DNA of 64,000 nt from Sulfurimonas sp. HSL-1656 (lineage in GTDB: Bacteria; Campylobacterota; Campylobacteria; Campylobacterales; Sulfurimonadaceae): positions 806,001 to 870,000 of the forward strand of contig NZ_CP147915.1 in NCBI RefSeq assembly GCF_039645585.1. Reading direction: 5' to 3'. A model generated the notes under the pieces. That model was given only the letters and a program-made list of their open reading frames with translations, had not been told where the DNA came from and did not search any database. Positions 8,199 through 17,600 of the stretch are shown piece by piece; the first letter of the stretch is position 1; each line of letters opens with the position of its first letter. A program made the position numbers and the translations under genes.

Positions 8199-8930
8199 AT
8201 GAAAATTGCCATTATGGGGGCCATGGTCGAAGAGGTGGAGCCGTTCCTCGACGCGGGTGAGCACGAGCCGCTGCTCAAATATTTCAAGAAGCACAATGAC
8301 GTCGAATATGCCGGTAACCTCTACCACGAGGCGCGTTTCAAAGGCCTTGATATCGTGCTGGGCTACAGCAAGATCGGCAAGGTGAACGCGGCACTGACCG
8401 CCGCGACAATGCTCGAAAAGTTCGGCTGCGAGATGCTCCTTTTCACCGGGGTCGCGGGCGCGGTGAATCCCGAACTGAAAATCGGCGATCTGATCGCCGC
8501 GACGCAGCTGTGTCAGCACGATCTCGATATCACGGCATTCGGTCACCCGCACGGTTATGTGCCCGAAGGCAAGGTCTATGTCGAACCGTCCCGCGAGCTC
8601 CTGCGTATGGCCAAGAGCGTTGCCGAGGAGAAGGGGATCGAACTCAAAGGGGGGATCATCGCGACCGGTGATCAGTTCATCGCGGATACGGAGCGTAAGG
8701 CGTGGATCGAAAAGACGTTCGAGGCGGACGCCATCGAGATGGAGGGGGCGGCCGTCGCCGTCGTTTGCGATGCGATGCAGGTCCCCTTCTTTGTCCTGCG
8801 TGCGATCAGCGATGCCGCTGACATGGATGCAACCTTCGATTTTGACGAGTTTCTGAAACACTCTTCGCAGGTCAGCAGCAGTTTCGTCATGGGGATGCTG
8901 GAGAAGATCGCCGCCGCCCATGGTCAGTAA
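8199..8930 (+). CDS. mqnB: MTA/SAH/6-amino-6-deoxyfutalosine nucleosidase
   Basis: About 243 residues; ATG 8199 is preferred over the adjacent ATG at 8196 for spacing to the AGGG site and to match the family start MKIAIMGAM. Motifs are the GAM-x-EEV N-terminus, FTGVAGAVNP, GDQFI and the catalytic EMEGAAVA and SDAAD regions of the PNP/UDP phosphorylase superfamily. In Campylobacterota this enzyme cleaves adenine from methylthioadenosine, S-adenosylhomocysteine and aminofutalosine, serving both methionine salvage and menaquinone synthesis. It overlaps the next gene by 11 bases. Confidence 0.93.
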   Translation: MKIAIMGAMVEEVEPFLDAGEHEPLLKYFKKHNDVEYAGNLYHEARFKGLDIVLGYSKIGKVNAALTAATMLEKFGCEMLLFTGVAGAVNPELKIGDLIAATQLCQHDLDITAFGHPHGYVPEGKVYVEPSRELLRMAKSVAEEKGIELKGGIIATGDQFIADTERKAWIEKTFEADAIEMEGAAVAVVCDAMQVPFFVLRAISDAADMDATFDFDEFLKHSSQVSSSFVMGMLEKIAAAHGQ

Positions 8931-9669
8931 AAAAATCATGCGGCAGCTCGGCCGCACCAACGCCGCGTTCAACCTGGTCGAGGAGGGGGACCGTATCCTT
9001 GTCGGCCTCTCGGGCGGGAAAGACTCCCTGACCCTGATTCACGCCATGAAGGAACAGCAGCGCCGCGCCCCTTTCAACTTCGAGTTGGTCGCCGTGACCG
9101 TCGCTTACGGCATGGGGGAGGATTTTTCCGCGCTGATTGAACATTGCCGGGAGCACGGCATCGAGCACCATATCCACGATACGAATATCTATGATACGGC
9201 CAAAGAGAAGATCCGCAAGAACTCCTCGTACTGCAGTTTCTTTTCCCGGATGCGCCGGGGGTCGCTCTACAGCGCCGCGGAGAAGTTCGGGTGCAACAAG
9301 GTCGCCTTGGGGCATCACCTCGATGACGCGGCCGAGAGCTTTTTTATGAACCTGATCTACAACGGGCACCTGCGCTCGCTCGCGCCGAAATACCGCGCGG
9401 ACAACGGCCTCGTTGTTATCCGTCCGCTGATCCAGATGCGCGAACGCCAGCTTGCGGCCGCCGCGCACGACAACGGCTGGCCGACCATTGGGGACGAGGC
9501 GTGCCCCTCCATGCGCTTCGATGTCAAGATGCCCTACGCGCGTGCCGAGATGAAAACGATGCTCTCGGAGATGGAGGGCAAATACCCCGACCTCTTCACG
9601 TCGATCAACGCGGCGTTCGGCCACATCTCCGACGACAGCTTTTTCGACCCGGAGCGTTTTTCGCTCTAG
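8920..9669 (+). CDS. TtcA/TilS-family PP-loop ATPase (TtcA-like)
   Basis: 249 residues. The PP-loop ATP pyrophosphatase motif SGGKDS (residues 31-36) and GHHLDDAAESFF match the TtcA branch of tRNA-thiolating enzymes. TtcA makes 2-thiocytidine 32 in tRNA using an Fe-S cluster held by CXXC cysteines. Here the first pair reads C-S-F-F and the second region A-C-P-S-M, so two of the usual cysteines are absent. It may have altered cluster ligation or a different substrate. The gene overlaps the end of the nucleosidase gene and is convergent with the DUF2062 gene. Confidence 0.78.
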   Translation: MVSKKIMRQLGRTNAAFNLVEEGDRILVGLSGGKDSLTLIHAMKEQQRRAPFNFELVAVTVAYGMGEDFSALIEHCREHGIEHHIHDTNIYDTAKEKIRKNSSYCSFFSRMRRGSLYSAAEKFGCNKVALGHHLDDAAESFFMNLIYNGHLRSLAPKYRADNGLVVIRPLIQMRERQLAAAAHDNGWPTIGDEACPSMRFDVKMPYARAEMKTMLSEMEGKYPDLFTSINAAFGHISDDSFFDPERFSL

Positions 9670-10151
9670 CGCCGCCTCCGGGAGCGGTGGCGGCGTACGG
9701 AGATGATCCAGAGCCGCTGGACAAGGTAATAGCCCGCAGCGGCAAAAAGGGTTGAGTAGAAGAGGGCGCCCGTATAGAGCGGCGCGACGATGTCGTCGAA
9801 ATGGTGTTCGAACCACTCCAGGCTCATGGCGACGTGGGGCAGGTCATGCATACCGAGCAGGAAGCCGCCGGTTTTGTACTCGACATAGTAGATGAAGGGC
9901 ATCGTTGCGGGGTTGGTGATCCAGACCAGGGCGATGGAGAGCGGCAGGTTGAAGCGGAAAAGCGGCTGCAGCAGGACGATGGCGACCATCTGTGCCGGCA
10001 TCGGGATAAAGGCGACGAAGAGGCCGACGAGAACGCCTTTTGCAACTGCATGCCTGTTCACACTCAAAAAAGCACGCGGGATTTTGTAGCGGGTGATGAG
10101 GTCGGCATATTTCTCGTTGAAGCGGCTGCGTTTGAAAAACCGTCGGATCAT
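9666..10151 (-). CDS. DUF2062 membrane protein
   Basis: 161 residues. The sequence has the DUF2062 hallmark: a basic N-terminus, then AKGVLVGLFVAFIPMPAQM, a second hydrophobic segment with ALVWITNPATMPFIYY, and a C-terminal membrane helix. Three or four membrane segments are expected in the inner membrane. Function is unknown. It ends 4 bases inside the convergent TtcA-like gene. A minus-strand TATAAT occurs about 30 bases upstream of its start. Confidence 0.82.
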   Translation of the reverse strand: MIRRFFKRSRFNEKYADLITRYKIPRAFLSVNRHAVAKGVLVGLFVAFIPMPAQMVAIVLLQPLFRFNLPLSIALVWITNPATMPFIYYVEYKTGGFLLGMHDLPHVAMSLEWFEHHFDDIVAPLYTGALFYSTLFAAAGYYLVQRLWIISVRRHRSRRRR

Positions 10152-10244
10152 GCCGTCACCCTGTGTAAAAAGTCGCAGTATTATAACTGCTTTAATGGAA
10201 TCGCCTATTAAGGAACAGATAAAATTTGTTTAAATGATAGTCGA

Positions 10245-10250
10245 TATAAT
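10245..10250 (+). promoter_or_regulatory. -10 box (TATAAT) of the rhodanese gene
   Basis: TCGATATAATTTTACC in an AT-rich stretch 41 bases before the start codon. Confidence 0.5.
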
Positions 10251-10291
10251 TTTACCTAATTTTTATAACCGAATGATTTCAAAGGAAGAGA

Positions 10292-10639
10292 ATGTCAAGT
10301 CTTAACGTATATCCGGACAAAGAGATGCTGGAAAACTCCGATATGGTCGTCGTCGATATCCGCACCGAAATGGAGTGGATGCAGACGGGTGTCGTTCCGG
10401 GATGCAAAACAGTCACCTTTTTCCAGATGGACGGCAGTTACGATGCCGAGGGATTTATGAAGGCGATGGATGCGCTCGGCGGCAAAGAGAAAGAGATCGG
10501 TTTTATCTGCCGTACCGGTTCCCGCACGGCGCAGGTCGCCATGTTCATGAAACAGCAGGGCTACAACGTCAAGAACCTCGCCGGCGGCGTCATGAAACTG
10601 ATGAGCGAGGGCTACGAACTCGCCCCCTACAAGGGCTGA
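10292..10639 (+). CDS. Single-domain rhodanese-like sulfurtransferase
   Basis: 115 residues, without a signal peptide. One rhodanese domain with the N-terminal VVDIRTEMEW segment and the active-site loop CRTGSR (Cys near residue 74), of the kind that carries a persulfide. Single-domain rhodaneses move sulfane sulfur in sulfur oxidation, thiolation or cyanide handling; a specific partner is not evident. GGAAGAG upstream is the ribosome site. The end overlaps the convergent hypothetical gene by 13 bases. Confidence 0.88.
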   Translation: MSSLNVYPDKEMLENSDMVVVDIRTEMEWMQTGVVPGCKTVTFFQMDGSYDAEGFMKAMDALGGKEKEIGFICRTGSRTAQVAMFMKQQGYNVKNLAGGVMKLMSEGYELAPYKG

Positions 10640-11088
10640 TCGCCCTCCCGCGCCGAGACGAACTCGCTGCGCAGCTCCCCGAATAGTCTCAAAATACTCT
10701 GCTGATACGCGGTGATGTCGGGGTCATCCTGGCATGCGAGCAGCGGCTCCAGCTGGGAAAGCTCGATCTTCAGCGCGTAGCGCGGCACGGAACGGAGGTC
10801 GCGGATGATATCCTCGACCAGTGCATCGATGTCAAGCCCGTTGTTCTTGAGGACCTTCTCCACCATCTCTCGCGTCGTCAGTACCAGCGTATTTGAACGG
10901 TCTTCGTCGTTGTAGATCTTCATCCCCGCCTCTTTGACGACATCGAATTCACACTCGTTCGCTTCGTTGTCGGCCGAGATGAGCGCGGCAAAAAGTTTGG
11001 CACGGAATTCAAGCGAACTGTGGTGGTAGAGGAAAAGCTCCCTGAAGGCGTTGAACAGGAAGTGTTTGAAGCTGAAGCGGACCGCCAT
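10627..11088 (-). CDS. Hypothetical cytoplasmic protein, helical, possibly TerB-like
   Basis: 153 residues from the ATG at 11088; an upstream in-frame ATG would overlap the divergent lipoprotein gene. The protein is almost all helical and acidic. The segment LFAALISADNEANECEFDVVKEAGMKIYN resembles acidic helical repeats of TerB-like proteins, but I do not recognise a family with confidence. No signal peptide or membrane segment. Function unknown. Confidence 0.65.
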   Translation of the reverse strand: MAVRFSFKHFLFNAFRELFLYHHSSLEFRAKLFAALISADNEANECEFDVVKEAGMKIYNDEDRSNTLVLTTREMVEKVLKNNGLDIDALVEDIIRDLRSVPRYALKIELSQLEPLLACQDDPDITAYQQSILRLFGELRSEFVSAREGDQPL

Positions 11089-11128
11089 CGTGTCGTCACC
11101 CCTTAAGGCATTTGGGATATTATACTGC

Positions 11129-12043
11129 ATGCAATATTTCAGCGCACTTTTCCCCGCCGTTGTGCTTACACTTTTTCTGGGCTGCAGCCGGCCGGATGCC
11201 CCGCTGCAGCATACTCTCCCGCAGCCGTGCCGTCTCTATGATATGAAGCAGGCGGCCTGCATCAGCGATGCCGCGCTGGTGTCGCGTCTCGCCCCGTACC
11301 AGGTGCTTTTTGTCGGCGACCATCACGCCTCGACTGCCATGCATGAACGTTTTGCCGAACTGCTGACGGCCCTGGCAGGGGAGGGGCGCCATCTCCTGCT
11401 GGCCAACGAATGGTTTGTGCACGAGGATGATACGCTGCTGGCGCGCTATGCCGGCGGCAGCTTTGAGGGGAACTTTACCGAAGCGGTCGGCTGGGAAAAG
11501 AAGGCGGGCTACCCTTTCGCATCGTACGAACCGATCTACGGGAGCATCAGAAATGCGGATGGAAAGCTCTACGGCATCAATATGACAAAAGCGTTCCAAA
11601 AAGCCGTCTCAGACAACAACCTCACCGCCATGAACGACGCGCAGCGTGCCTTCTTCGAACAGCTTGACCTGAACCTCAGCGCACACCGCAGCATGCTCGC
11701 ACCCTTCTTCGCCCACTGCCATGCAAAACAGACGGGGGAAGACGCGCAACAGTGCCGGGAGCGGATGTACCGGGTGCAGGTGGCGTGGGACAGCTATATG
11801 GGGGAGCAGAGCGCTCGCCTGGCCACTACGGCGCTGCAGACCCCGGATGATCTGCTGGTCGTCTTTGCGGGGGCCTTCCACATGGCTTACGGTCTGGGCG
11901 TCAATGCCCGTTTCGCACGCCGCAGCGATAGGCCCTATGTCACGATCCTCCCCGTCCCGGAAGGGACGGCGGCGGCCGATGTTGGCGAAGCGGACTACCT
12001 GCTGTTTTATACCCCCGAAGCACTCCCGAAGGAGAAAGAATGA
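11129..12043 (+). CDS. ChaN-family (DUF399) lipoprotein, putative haem/iron binding
   Basis: 304 residues from the ATG at 11129, giving a clean lipoprotein signal with lipobox LFLGC. The body has the ChaN/DUF399 pattern: LFVGDHHAS (the GDxH motif) near residue 60, ANEWF, and FAGAFHMAYGLGV near the C-terminus. In the family these His and acidic residues line a haem or iron site. It is probably a membrane-anchored iron-acquisition protein. The stop overlaps the following MFS transporter start by 4 bases, suggesting coupled function. Confidence 0.82.
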   Translation: MQYFSALFPAVVLTLFLGCSRPDAPLQHTLPQPCRLYDMKQAACISDAALVSRLAPYQVLFVGDHHASTAMHERFAELLTALAGEGRHLLLANEWFVHEDDTLLARYAGGSFEGNFTEAVGWEKKAGYPFASYEPIYGSIRNADGKLYGINMTKAFQKAVSDNNLTAMNDAQRAFFEQLDLNLSAHRSMLAPFFAHCHAKQTGEDAQQCRERMYRVQVAWDSYMGEQSARLATTALQTPDDLLVVFAGAFHMAYGLGVNARFARRSDRPYVTILPVPEGTAAADVGEADYLLFYTPEALPKEKE

Positions 12044-13314
12044 CGCGCGAAGCGAAGAGTATCTACGGCTGGGCGCTGTATGACTGGGCGAACTCCGCCT
12101 ATGCGACCACGGTGATGGCGGGATTCTTTCCGCTCTTTTTCAAAGCCTTCTACAGTGCCGAAGCCGATGCGACGGTCTCGACGGCGCAGCTGGGGCTTGC
12201 CAATGCGGTGTCGAGCATCATCGTCGTGCTGCTCGCCCCCCTGCTCGGCGCCATTGCCGACGCCGGCGGTATCCGTAAACGTTTTCTGCTCCTCTTTGCC
12301 TTCCTGGGCATCCTGATGAGTGCGTCGCTTGCGCTGGTCGGCAAAGGGCAGTGGGAGCTGGCCGCGTTCGTCTATGTGCTTGGCAATATCGGGTTTATGG
12401 GGTCGAACATCTTCTACGATGCCTTTCTCCCCTCGGTGACGACGGAGGAGCGTTTCGACAAGGTCTCCGGGCTCGGCTACGCCCTGGGGTATCTCGGCGG
12501 CGGCATCCTCTTTGCGGTGAACGTGGCGATGGTGCAGCAGCCGGAGTGGTTCGGCTTCCCCGACGCGTCGGCGGGGGTGAAGGCGTCCTTCGTGACCGTG
12601 GCGCTCTGGTGGGCCCTCTTTGCGCTGCCGTTCGTATTCTGGGTCAAAGAGAAACGCAATACCCGTAAAATCGGTACGGTGACGCTCACCGTGCTCGGGT
12701 ACCGCCGCCTGATGCGCACCTTTCACAAGATAAAGCACCTCAAGGGCCTTTTTCTCTTCCTCGTCGCCTACTGGTTCTACATCGACGGGGTCGATACGAT
12801 CATCCGGATGGCCGTCGATTACGGCATGGCCATAGGGTTCGAGGCCGGGGACCTGATCAAAGCGCTGCTGCTGGTGCAGTTCGTCGGGTTTCCTGCGACG
12901 ATCCTCGTCGCAAAACTGGCACAGATGTGGAACACGAAAAAAGCGATCTACCTGACCCTTGGCTTTTATGTGCTTATTGCCGTTCTGGCGGCTTTCATGC
13001 ACGACGTGAGCTCTTTCTACCTGCTGGCGGCGATGATCGCGCTGGTCCAGGGCGGTATCCAGGCGATGAGCCGCTCGTACTATTCGAAAATGATCCCTGC
13101 CGAGTATGCGGCGGAGTTCTTCGGCTTTTACAACTTCCTCGGGAAGTTCGCGACGGTCCTTGGGCCGCTGCTGATCGGCGGGGTTGCCCTGGTGACGCAC
13201 AGCTCACGGGCGGGGATCGCATCGGTCGCAGTTTTCTTTGTCATCGGGGCACTGCTGCTGATGCTGGTCGATGAAAAGGCGGTGGCCAAGGAGGTCAGGG
13301 GCGCGATGCGCTAA
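12040..13314 (+). CDS. MFS transporter, UMF1 (Atg22-like) family
   Basis: 424 residues with about 12 membrane segments. The N-terminal YGWALYDWANSAYATTV signature identifies the UMF1/Atg22-type major facilitator family. An ATGA overlap with the ChaN-like gene indicates an operon. Substrate is unknown; the partner suggests haem, iron or amino-acid export, but this is only contextual. It is convergent with mutY, overlapping by 20 bases. Confidence 0.87.
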   Translation: MTREAKSIYGWALYDWANSAYATTVMAGFFPLFFKAFYSAEADATVSTAQLGLANAVSSIIVVLLAPLLGAIADAGGIRKRFLLLFAFLGILMSASLALVGKGQWELAAFVYVLGNIGFMGSNIFYDAFLPSVTTEERFDKVSGLGYALGYLGGGILFAVNVAMVQQPEWFGFPDASAGVKASFVTVALWWALFALPFVFWVKEKRNTRKIGTVTLTVLGYRRLMRTFHKIKHLKGLFLFLVAYWFYIDGVDTIIRMAVDYGMAIGFEAGDLIKALLLVQFVGFPATILVAKLAQMWNTKKAIYLTLGFYVLIAVLAAFMHDVSSFYLLAAMIALVQGGIQAMSRSYYSKMIPAEYAAEFFGFYNFLGKFATVLGPLLIGGVALVTHSSRAGIASVAVFFVIGALLLMLVDEKAVAKEVRGAMR

Positions 13315-14251
13315 GCTGCTTCAGCACCTTGTGGTCGGCCCCGCTCAGGGCCAGCGCGTCGATCTCTTCCCTCCCGAAATAGGTGAGCTCTTCATGATAA
13401 CCTTCACAGAGCCACACCTCCGCTTCAAGTCTGAAATGTGAATAGACCTGCACGATGCTGTCGAGCGCTGTTCCCTGTTCGGGCGCTGCTGTCTGCTCAT
13501 GGAACCCCCAAAGCCCGTGCAGAAAACGTCCCGTACGCTGTTTTAACCCGTAGTTTCCGTTGTGCCGGTAGACGACGATATGCCGTTCGCGTACCGGTAC
13601 GCTTTTGCTTTTTTTCGGTGCGGGGTAATGCAGCGGGTCGCCGGCGGCACCTTTACAGGCGTTCTGAAAGGGGCACTCTTCGCACCTGGTGCTTTTCGGT
13701 AGGCACAGCGTGGCCCCGATATCCATCATCGCCTGGTTGAATTCATAGGGGTGCACCGGGTCGAAAAGCTTTTCGGCCAGATTCCAGAGCGTTTTCTCAT
13801 CAGCTTCCCTGCGGCCGTAGAAACGGTAGAGGATACGTTTGACGTTGGCATCGAGGATGGGAACAGGGATGGCGTAGGCGAAGGCGGCGATGGCATGGGC
13901 GGTGCTTTTGCCGATACCCGGCAGAGCGAGCAGTCCGTCGACGCTCTTGGGCATGAACGGTGCCGCCAGCTGTGCCGCCTTGTGAAGGTTCTTTGCACGG
14001 GTATAGTAGCCCAGCCCTTCCCACTGTTTCAGTACGTCATCAAGGGGCGCGCTCGCGAGGGACGGGAGGGTCGGAAAGCGTTCGAGAAAAGGGAAGTAGA
14101 AGCGTTCCAAGACGGTCTTTACCTGGGTCTGCTGCAGCATGATCTCGCTGATCCAGATACGGTAGGGATCGGCGGTGTTGCGCCAGGGAAGGGTATGGCG
14201 GCCGTGGCTTTCATACCACTGTAGCAGACTGGTGTGAAGATCTTCATTCAT
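13295..14251 (-). CDS. mutY: A/G-specific adenine glycosylase MutY
   Basis: 318 residues from the ATG at 14251. Motifs: LPWRNTADPYRIWISEIMLQQTQV, the helix-hairpin-helix LPGIGKSTAHAIAAFAY with the following catalytic Asp, the Fe-S cluster cysteines in C-x6-C-x2-C-x5-C (CLPKSTRCEECPFQNAC), and a C-terminal NUDIX-like domain that reads 8-oxoG. It removes adenine mispaired with 8-oxoguanine. A minus-strand TATAAT at 14259-14264 lies only 7 bases before the ATG, so the mRNA is probably leaderless or nearly so. Confidence 0.94.
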   Translation of the reverse strand: MNEDLHTSLLQWYESHGRHTLPWRNTADPYRIWISEIMLQQTQVKTVLERFYFPFLERFPTLPSLASAPLDDVLKQWEGLGYYTRAKNLHKAAQLAAPFMPKSVDGLLALPGIGKSTAHAIAAFAYAIPVPILDANVKRILYRFYGRREADEKTLWNLAEKLFDPVHPYEFNQAMMDIGATLCLPKSTRCEECPFQNACKGAAGDPLHYPAPKKSKSVPVRERHIVVYRHNGNYGLKQRTGRFLHGLWGFHEQTAAPEQGTALDSIVQVYSHFRLEAEVWLCEGYHEELTYFGREEIDALALSGADHKVLKQLSASRP

Positions 14252-14258
14252 GGCGGGG

Positions 14259-14264
14259 ATTATA
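14259..14264 (-). promoter_or_regulatory. -10 box (TATAAT) of mutY, leaderless arrangement
   Basis: Perfect minus-strand TATAAT separated by 7 bases from the ATG at 14251, so transcription should start at or beside the start codon. Confidence 0.5.
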
Positions 14265-14355
14265 GCAGACGCCCTTCCCCGGTGCAATCGGATGTCCGAT
14301 AACACGGGTCTTTATTAAATTGATTTTTCTTATATTAAATTAATTTATTCCGCTC

Positions 14356-14361
14356 TATACT
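14356..14361 (+). promoter_or_regulatory. -10 box (TATACT) of secreted protein copy 1
   Basis: CTCTATACTG follows a long AT-rich block. The same TATACT context recurs upstream of copy 2 at 18125-18130, so it is conserved between the duplicates. It starts a leader of about 300 bases. Confidence 0.55.
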
Positions 14362-14372
14362 GATTGGGTAGT

Positions 14373-14423
14373 GAATGGTGTTTTTCTTATAGTTTCGAGT
14401 GAAACACAATGAGAAGGCTGTTC
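14373..14423 (+). ncRNA. Structured 5' leader hairpin, copy 1
   Basis: GTGTTT (14378-14383) pairs with AAACAC (14402-14407), with an outer stem from GAATGG to GCTGTTC. The copy 2 leader has CGTTT with AAACG and GAATGGCC with GGCCGTTC at the same place: bases differ but pairing is kept, which supports a real RNA structure. Confidence 0.55.
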
Positions 14424-14455
14424 AAGGTTATTTGTTTTTTTTTGACTAGAAAAAA

Positions 14456-14524
14456 GCCTAAACCAGTGCGAAGCGGGGGACAGAAAGCTGCGGATATTCT
14501 TAAGATGTCCGCGTTTCCCTAGGC
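14456..14524 (+). promoter_or_regulatory. GEMM-like (cyclic di-GMP-I) riboswitch aptamer, copy 1, partly degenerate
   Basis: The stretch has the order of conserved blocks seen in GEMM-I aptamers: an AAACC block, a GCGA loop, GGGGAC-GAAAGC-type core (here GGGGACAGAAAGC), a variable hairpin (CGGAT to GTCCG), and a closing segment; GCCTA and TAGGC at the ends pair. The P1b/P2 stem around the GCGA loop pairs poorly compared with copy 2. Downstream are CCCGT/ACGGG and CGGGTC/GACCCG hairpins without a U-tract. A riboswitch is inferred from pattern matching only. Confidence 0.55.
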
Positions 14525-14664
14525 AGGATAATCCATGCAAAAAGTCCTTTTCTTTGCTCTGGCACCCTCCTTTTTGATCCGAGTACTTCGAGGTCTGCCC
14601 GTGTAAACGGGTCGGGACCCGGCATCGCTTCGGAAGCGGGGGGCAATGGAAGAGGAGACTCAAA

Positions 14665-17600
14665 ATGAAAACTTCATTTCGAGAAAAATGGGGGCTGGTC
14701 AAGCGCATGCTGGGAGCAGGGGCACTGCTCTTTGCTGTCGCGGCGTCAGCCAACATCAGCTATACGCTGGAAGGATGCCGCTCCACGTCTATCCCTGACG
14801 GATACGACCTGGGCGCGAACGATTACGTCTGCCCCGACGGGGCCTATACGACCGGTAACCTCAAGGGATGGGCGGAACTCGACCTCGTCCCGCACCGGGT
14901 GACGATCGAAAACAAGGGGAGCGATCCCCAGAAATTCACCTTCACCGTAGGGGGTGACTACCTGTATGCCGAAGGCGGCGCGCTACGCGGGTGGGACTAT
15001 GTGTCCGTTTTGGTGCTGGACGAGGATCTCTCCAACCAGATCTGTAAAGACTGGGCCTTTGCCAATCAGGACCAGCTGGTTGTTCAGGACCTTTATATCA
15101 CGCCTGACGACCAGGGGGTCGGCGGCGTCTTTACGACGATTTACCGTCAGATTGCGGTTGCCGGCGGCGGTTCGGCCGGCGGCGAGTATGCGGCCAACGG
15201 CCTTCCCGGCGGCGCGGTATGTGTCGCGAACTACTTTCAGCGTCTGGCGCTCGGATCCCATCTCTACACGGGATCTTCACTGCAATCCAACCTTTGGAAC
15301 GAAGTCCTCGATTCGGGCGGTATCGGCCAGAAACGTGTCCAGCTCCCCGATGTCAAGGCAGTTGAAACAAGCAAAGATATGACGGCACGACAGGCGCAGT
15401 CCTATGGATGGGCCATCTCCAAAAGCGGTCCGGCGACGGTCGATTTCGGTGACACCTGTGCGCCGAGTGCCGTTACCAGCAAGCCGGTCGATGTCAACGT
15501 AACCTGGACGAAACTCCCCTCTACACCGGTGGGAACGATTGGTGTTCACACCGAGATCTACGTCTCCAATAGCTCTTCACGCGCGATTTATGCCAATGTA
15601 TCCGATGTGGTCTACTACAGTGGGGGCATGACCAGCGTGCAGCCGGTAGCGTGCGAACCCTACCTGATGCCGTCAAACTTCTCCGGGGTCGTCTGCGAAC
15701 ATGATGTCGTCATTCCGGAAGGAGAGAGTACCGGACTGTACGACATTGCGACGATCAGTTTTGACGACCCGTTCCTTCCTGATGTGCCGATCCTGGTGAC
15801 GCTGGATGCGACCGCGTCCGCTTCGGTCCAGCCGGGTGACCAATTGAATACGACGGCAACCGTCAGAGACCATGAGTGGATCGAAAGTACGAACGGTCTT
15901 ATCAGTTTCGCGAGCGGCGCGTTCACGCCGGGCGATATCGGTGCCTATGATGCACCGTACGTTTCGGGTACAGAGACGCTCGGCGACGTTAACTGGACTT
16001 CTTATACGGTTGAAGACAGCGGTACGCTGGTCTTCCACAAGACCGTCTATATCACCGGTCCGATGATCGCAACCGGTACATTGAGCGACACGGCGACGAT
16101 CGTGGGCGACGGCGGGTTTACACCGGAGCCGGCGACCCACGAGATCGCGCTTTCCGCCGATGCGACGGTGACGCTGACGATCTATAAAACCGTGCCGGAT
16201 ATCCTCGACGGCAACGACAGTATCGATGTCATCTTTACGGTCTCAAAAGAGGGGATGGATGACATCAACCGGACCCTGACCTTCACGGCCGCCGGGCCGC
16301 TGACCCAGTCCACGGAAGTTGCAGGGCTGGAGCCGGGCACCTATTCGGTGACGGAAACGGCTCCGACCGGATTCGAACCGGAAGGCAGTGCCATCAAACC
16401 GGTCACGATTACGTTGCCGTCCTGCGGCGAATCCGTCACCTTCAACAACCAGCTTGCCGGCCAGCCGGCGGTCAAGGTCATCAAGGTGACCAAACCGGCC
16501 GAGATTGCGGGCGTACCGCAAAAAGGCGACTGGAACATGACCCTTTATAAAGAGACTGCCCCGGATGTCTGGACGGCTGTGAGCTCTCTGCTCACCGATC
16601 CGAACAGCGCGACGAACGTGCTTGTACCGGAAGGTGAACTTGAAGAGGGCCATTACAAAGTCGTTGAAATCATGAAAGACGGCTGGTATATGTCCGATCA
16701 ATCCGGTGACTGCGACTTCACCGTCGACTACCCGGAAGACCTTTATCGTGCAGACTACGAGTGCCAGTTTGAAAATACCAAATATGCCACGGTGATCATC
16801 AACAAGTTGACCGTGCCTGCAGGTATGCCGGATTACTTCCACTTTGCCCAGGATATCAACGGTTCGTATGATCTGAACCTGACCCACCTGGGATCACACA
16901 CCTTCATGGATGTTATACCGGGAACTTATGCGGTCACGGAAGACGACCCGACACCGGAATATGACCTGATCGGTCTGGTCTGTGTCGAACTTGACGGCGT
17001 GGAAAACAGTTCGACGTCTTTGAGTCAGCGCAAGGCAACGATCGTTGTCGATCCGGGGGAAACGGTCCAGTGTACCTACACCAACCGAAAACGCGGACAG
17101 ATCGAGCTGATCAAATATGAGAACGGTACGATGTCCTACACGATGGGATGGTCATTCACCCTTAGCGGCAACGGCGTGAACATCGTCGATACGCCGGATT
17201 CGAACGGACTGGTGGACTTCAATGATGTCTGGCTGGTGCCGGGACTTGAATATACGGTATGTGAAACGGGTATCCCGGTTGCCTGGGAAAACCTCTGGTA
17301 TGTCGAAGGATCTCCGGTACCGTATGATAATCCTGCATCAGGAGAGGCTTCGAATGAAAACCACTGTTACGACTTCAGTGTCGAGGCGAATCAGACGATC
17401 CACTTCGTTGTACACAACAACTATACGCCTCCGGGAGGCGAACCGCGTACGATCGGTTACTGGAAGAACTGGACGACCTGTGACGGTCACGGTAACCAGC
17501 AGGAAAAAGCCGAAGCAGCAAACCTCCTGGCAGGTCAAACCGAGGTCTGGCTGGTAGACTATGTCCTACCGATCACCCTGGGCGGCTTTGTCGTCGACAA

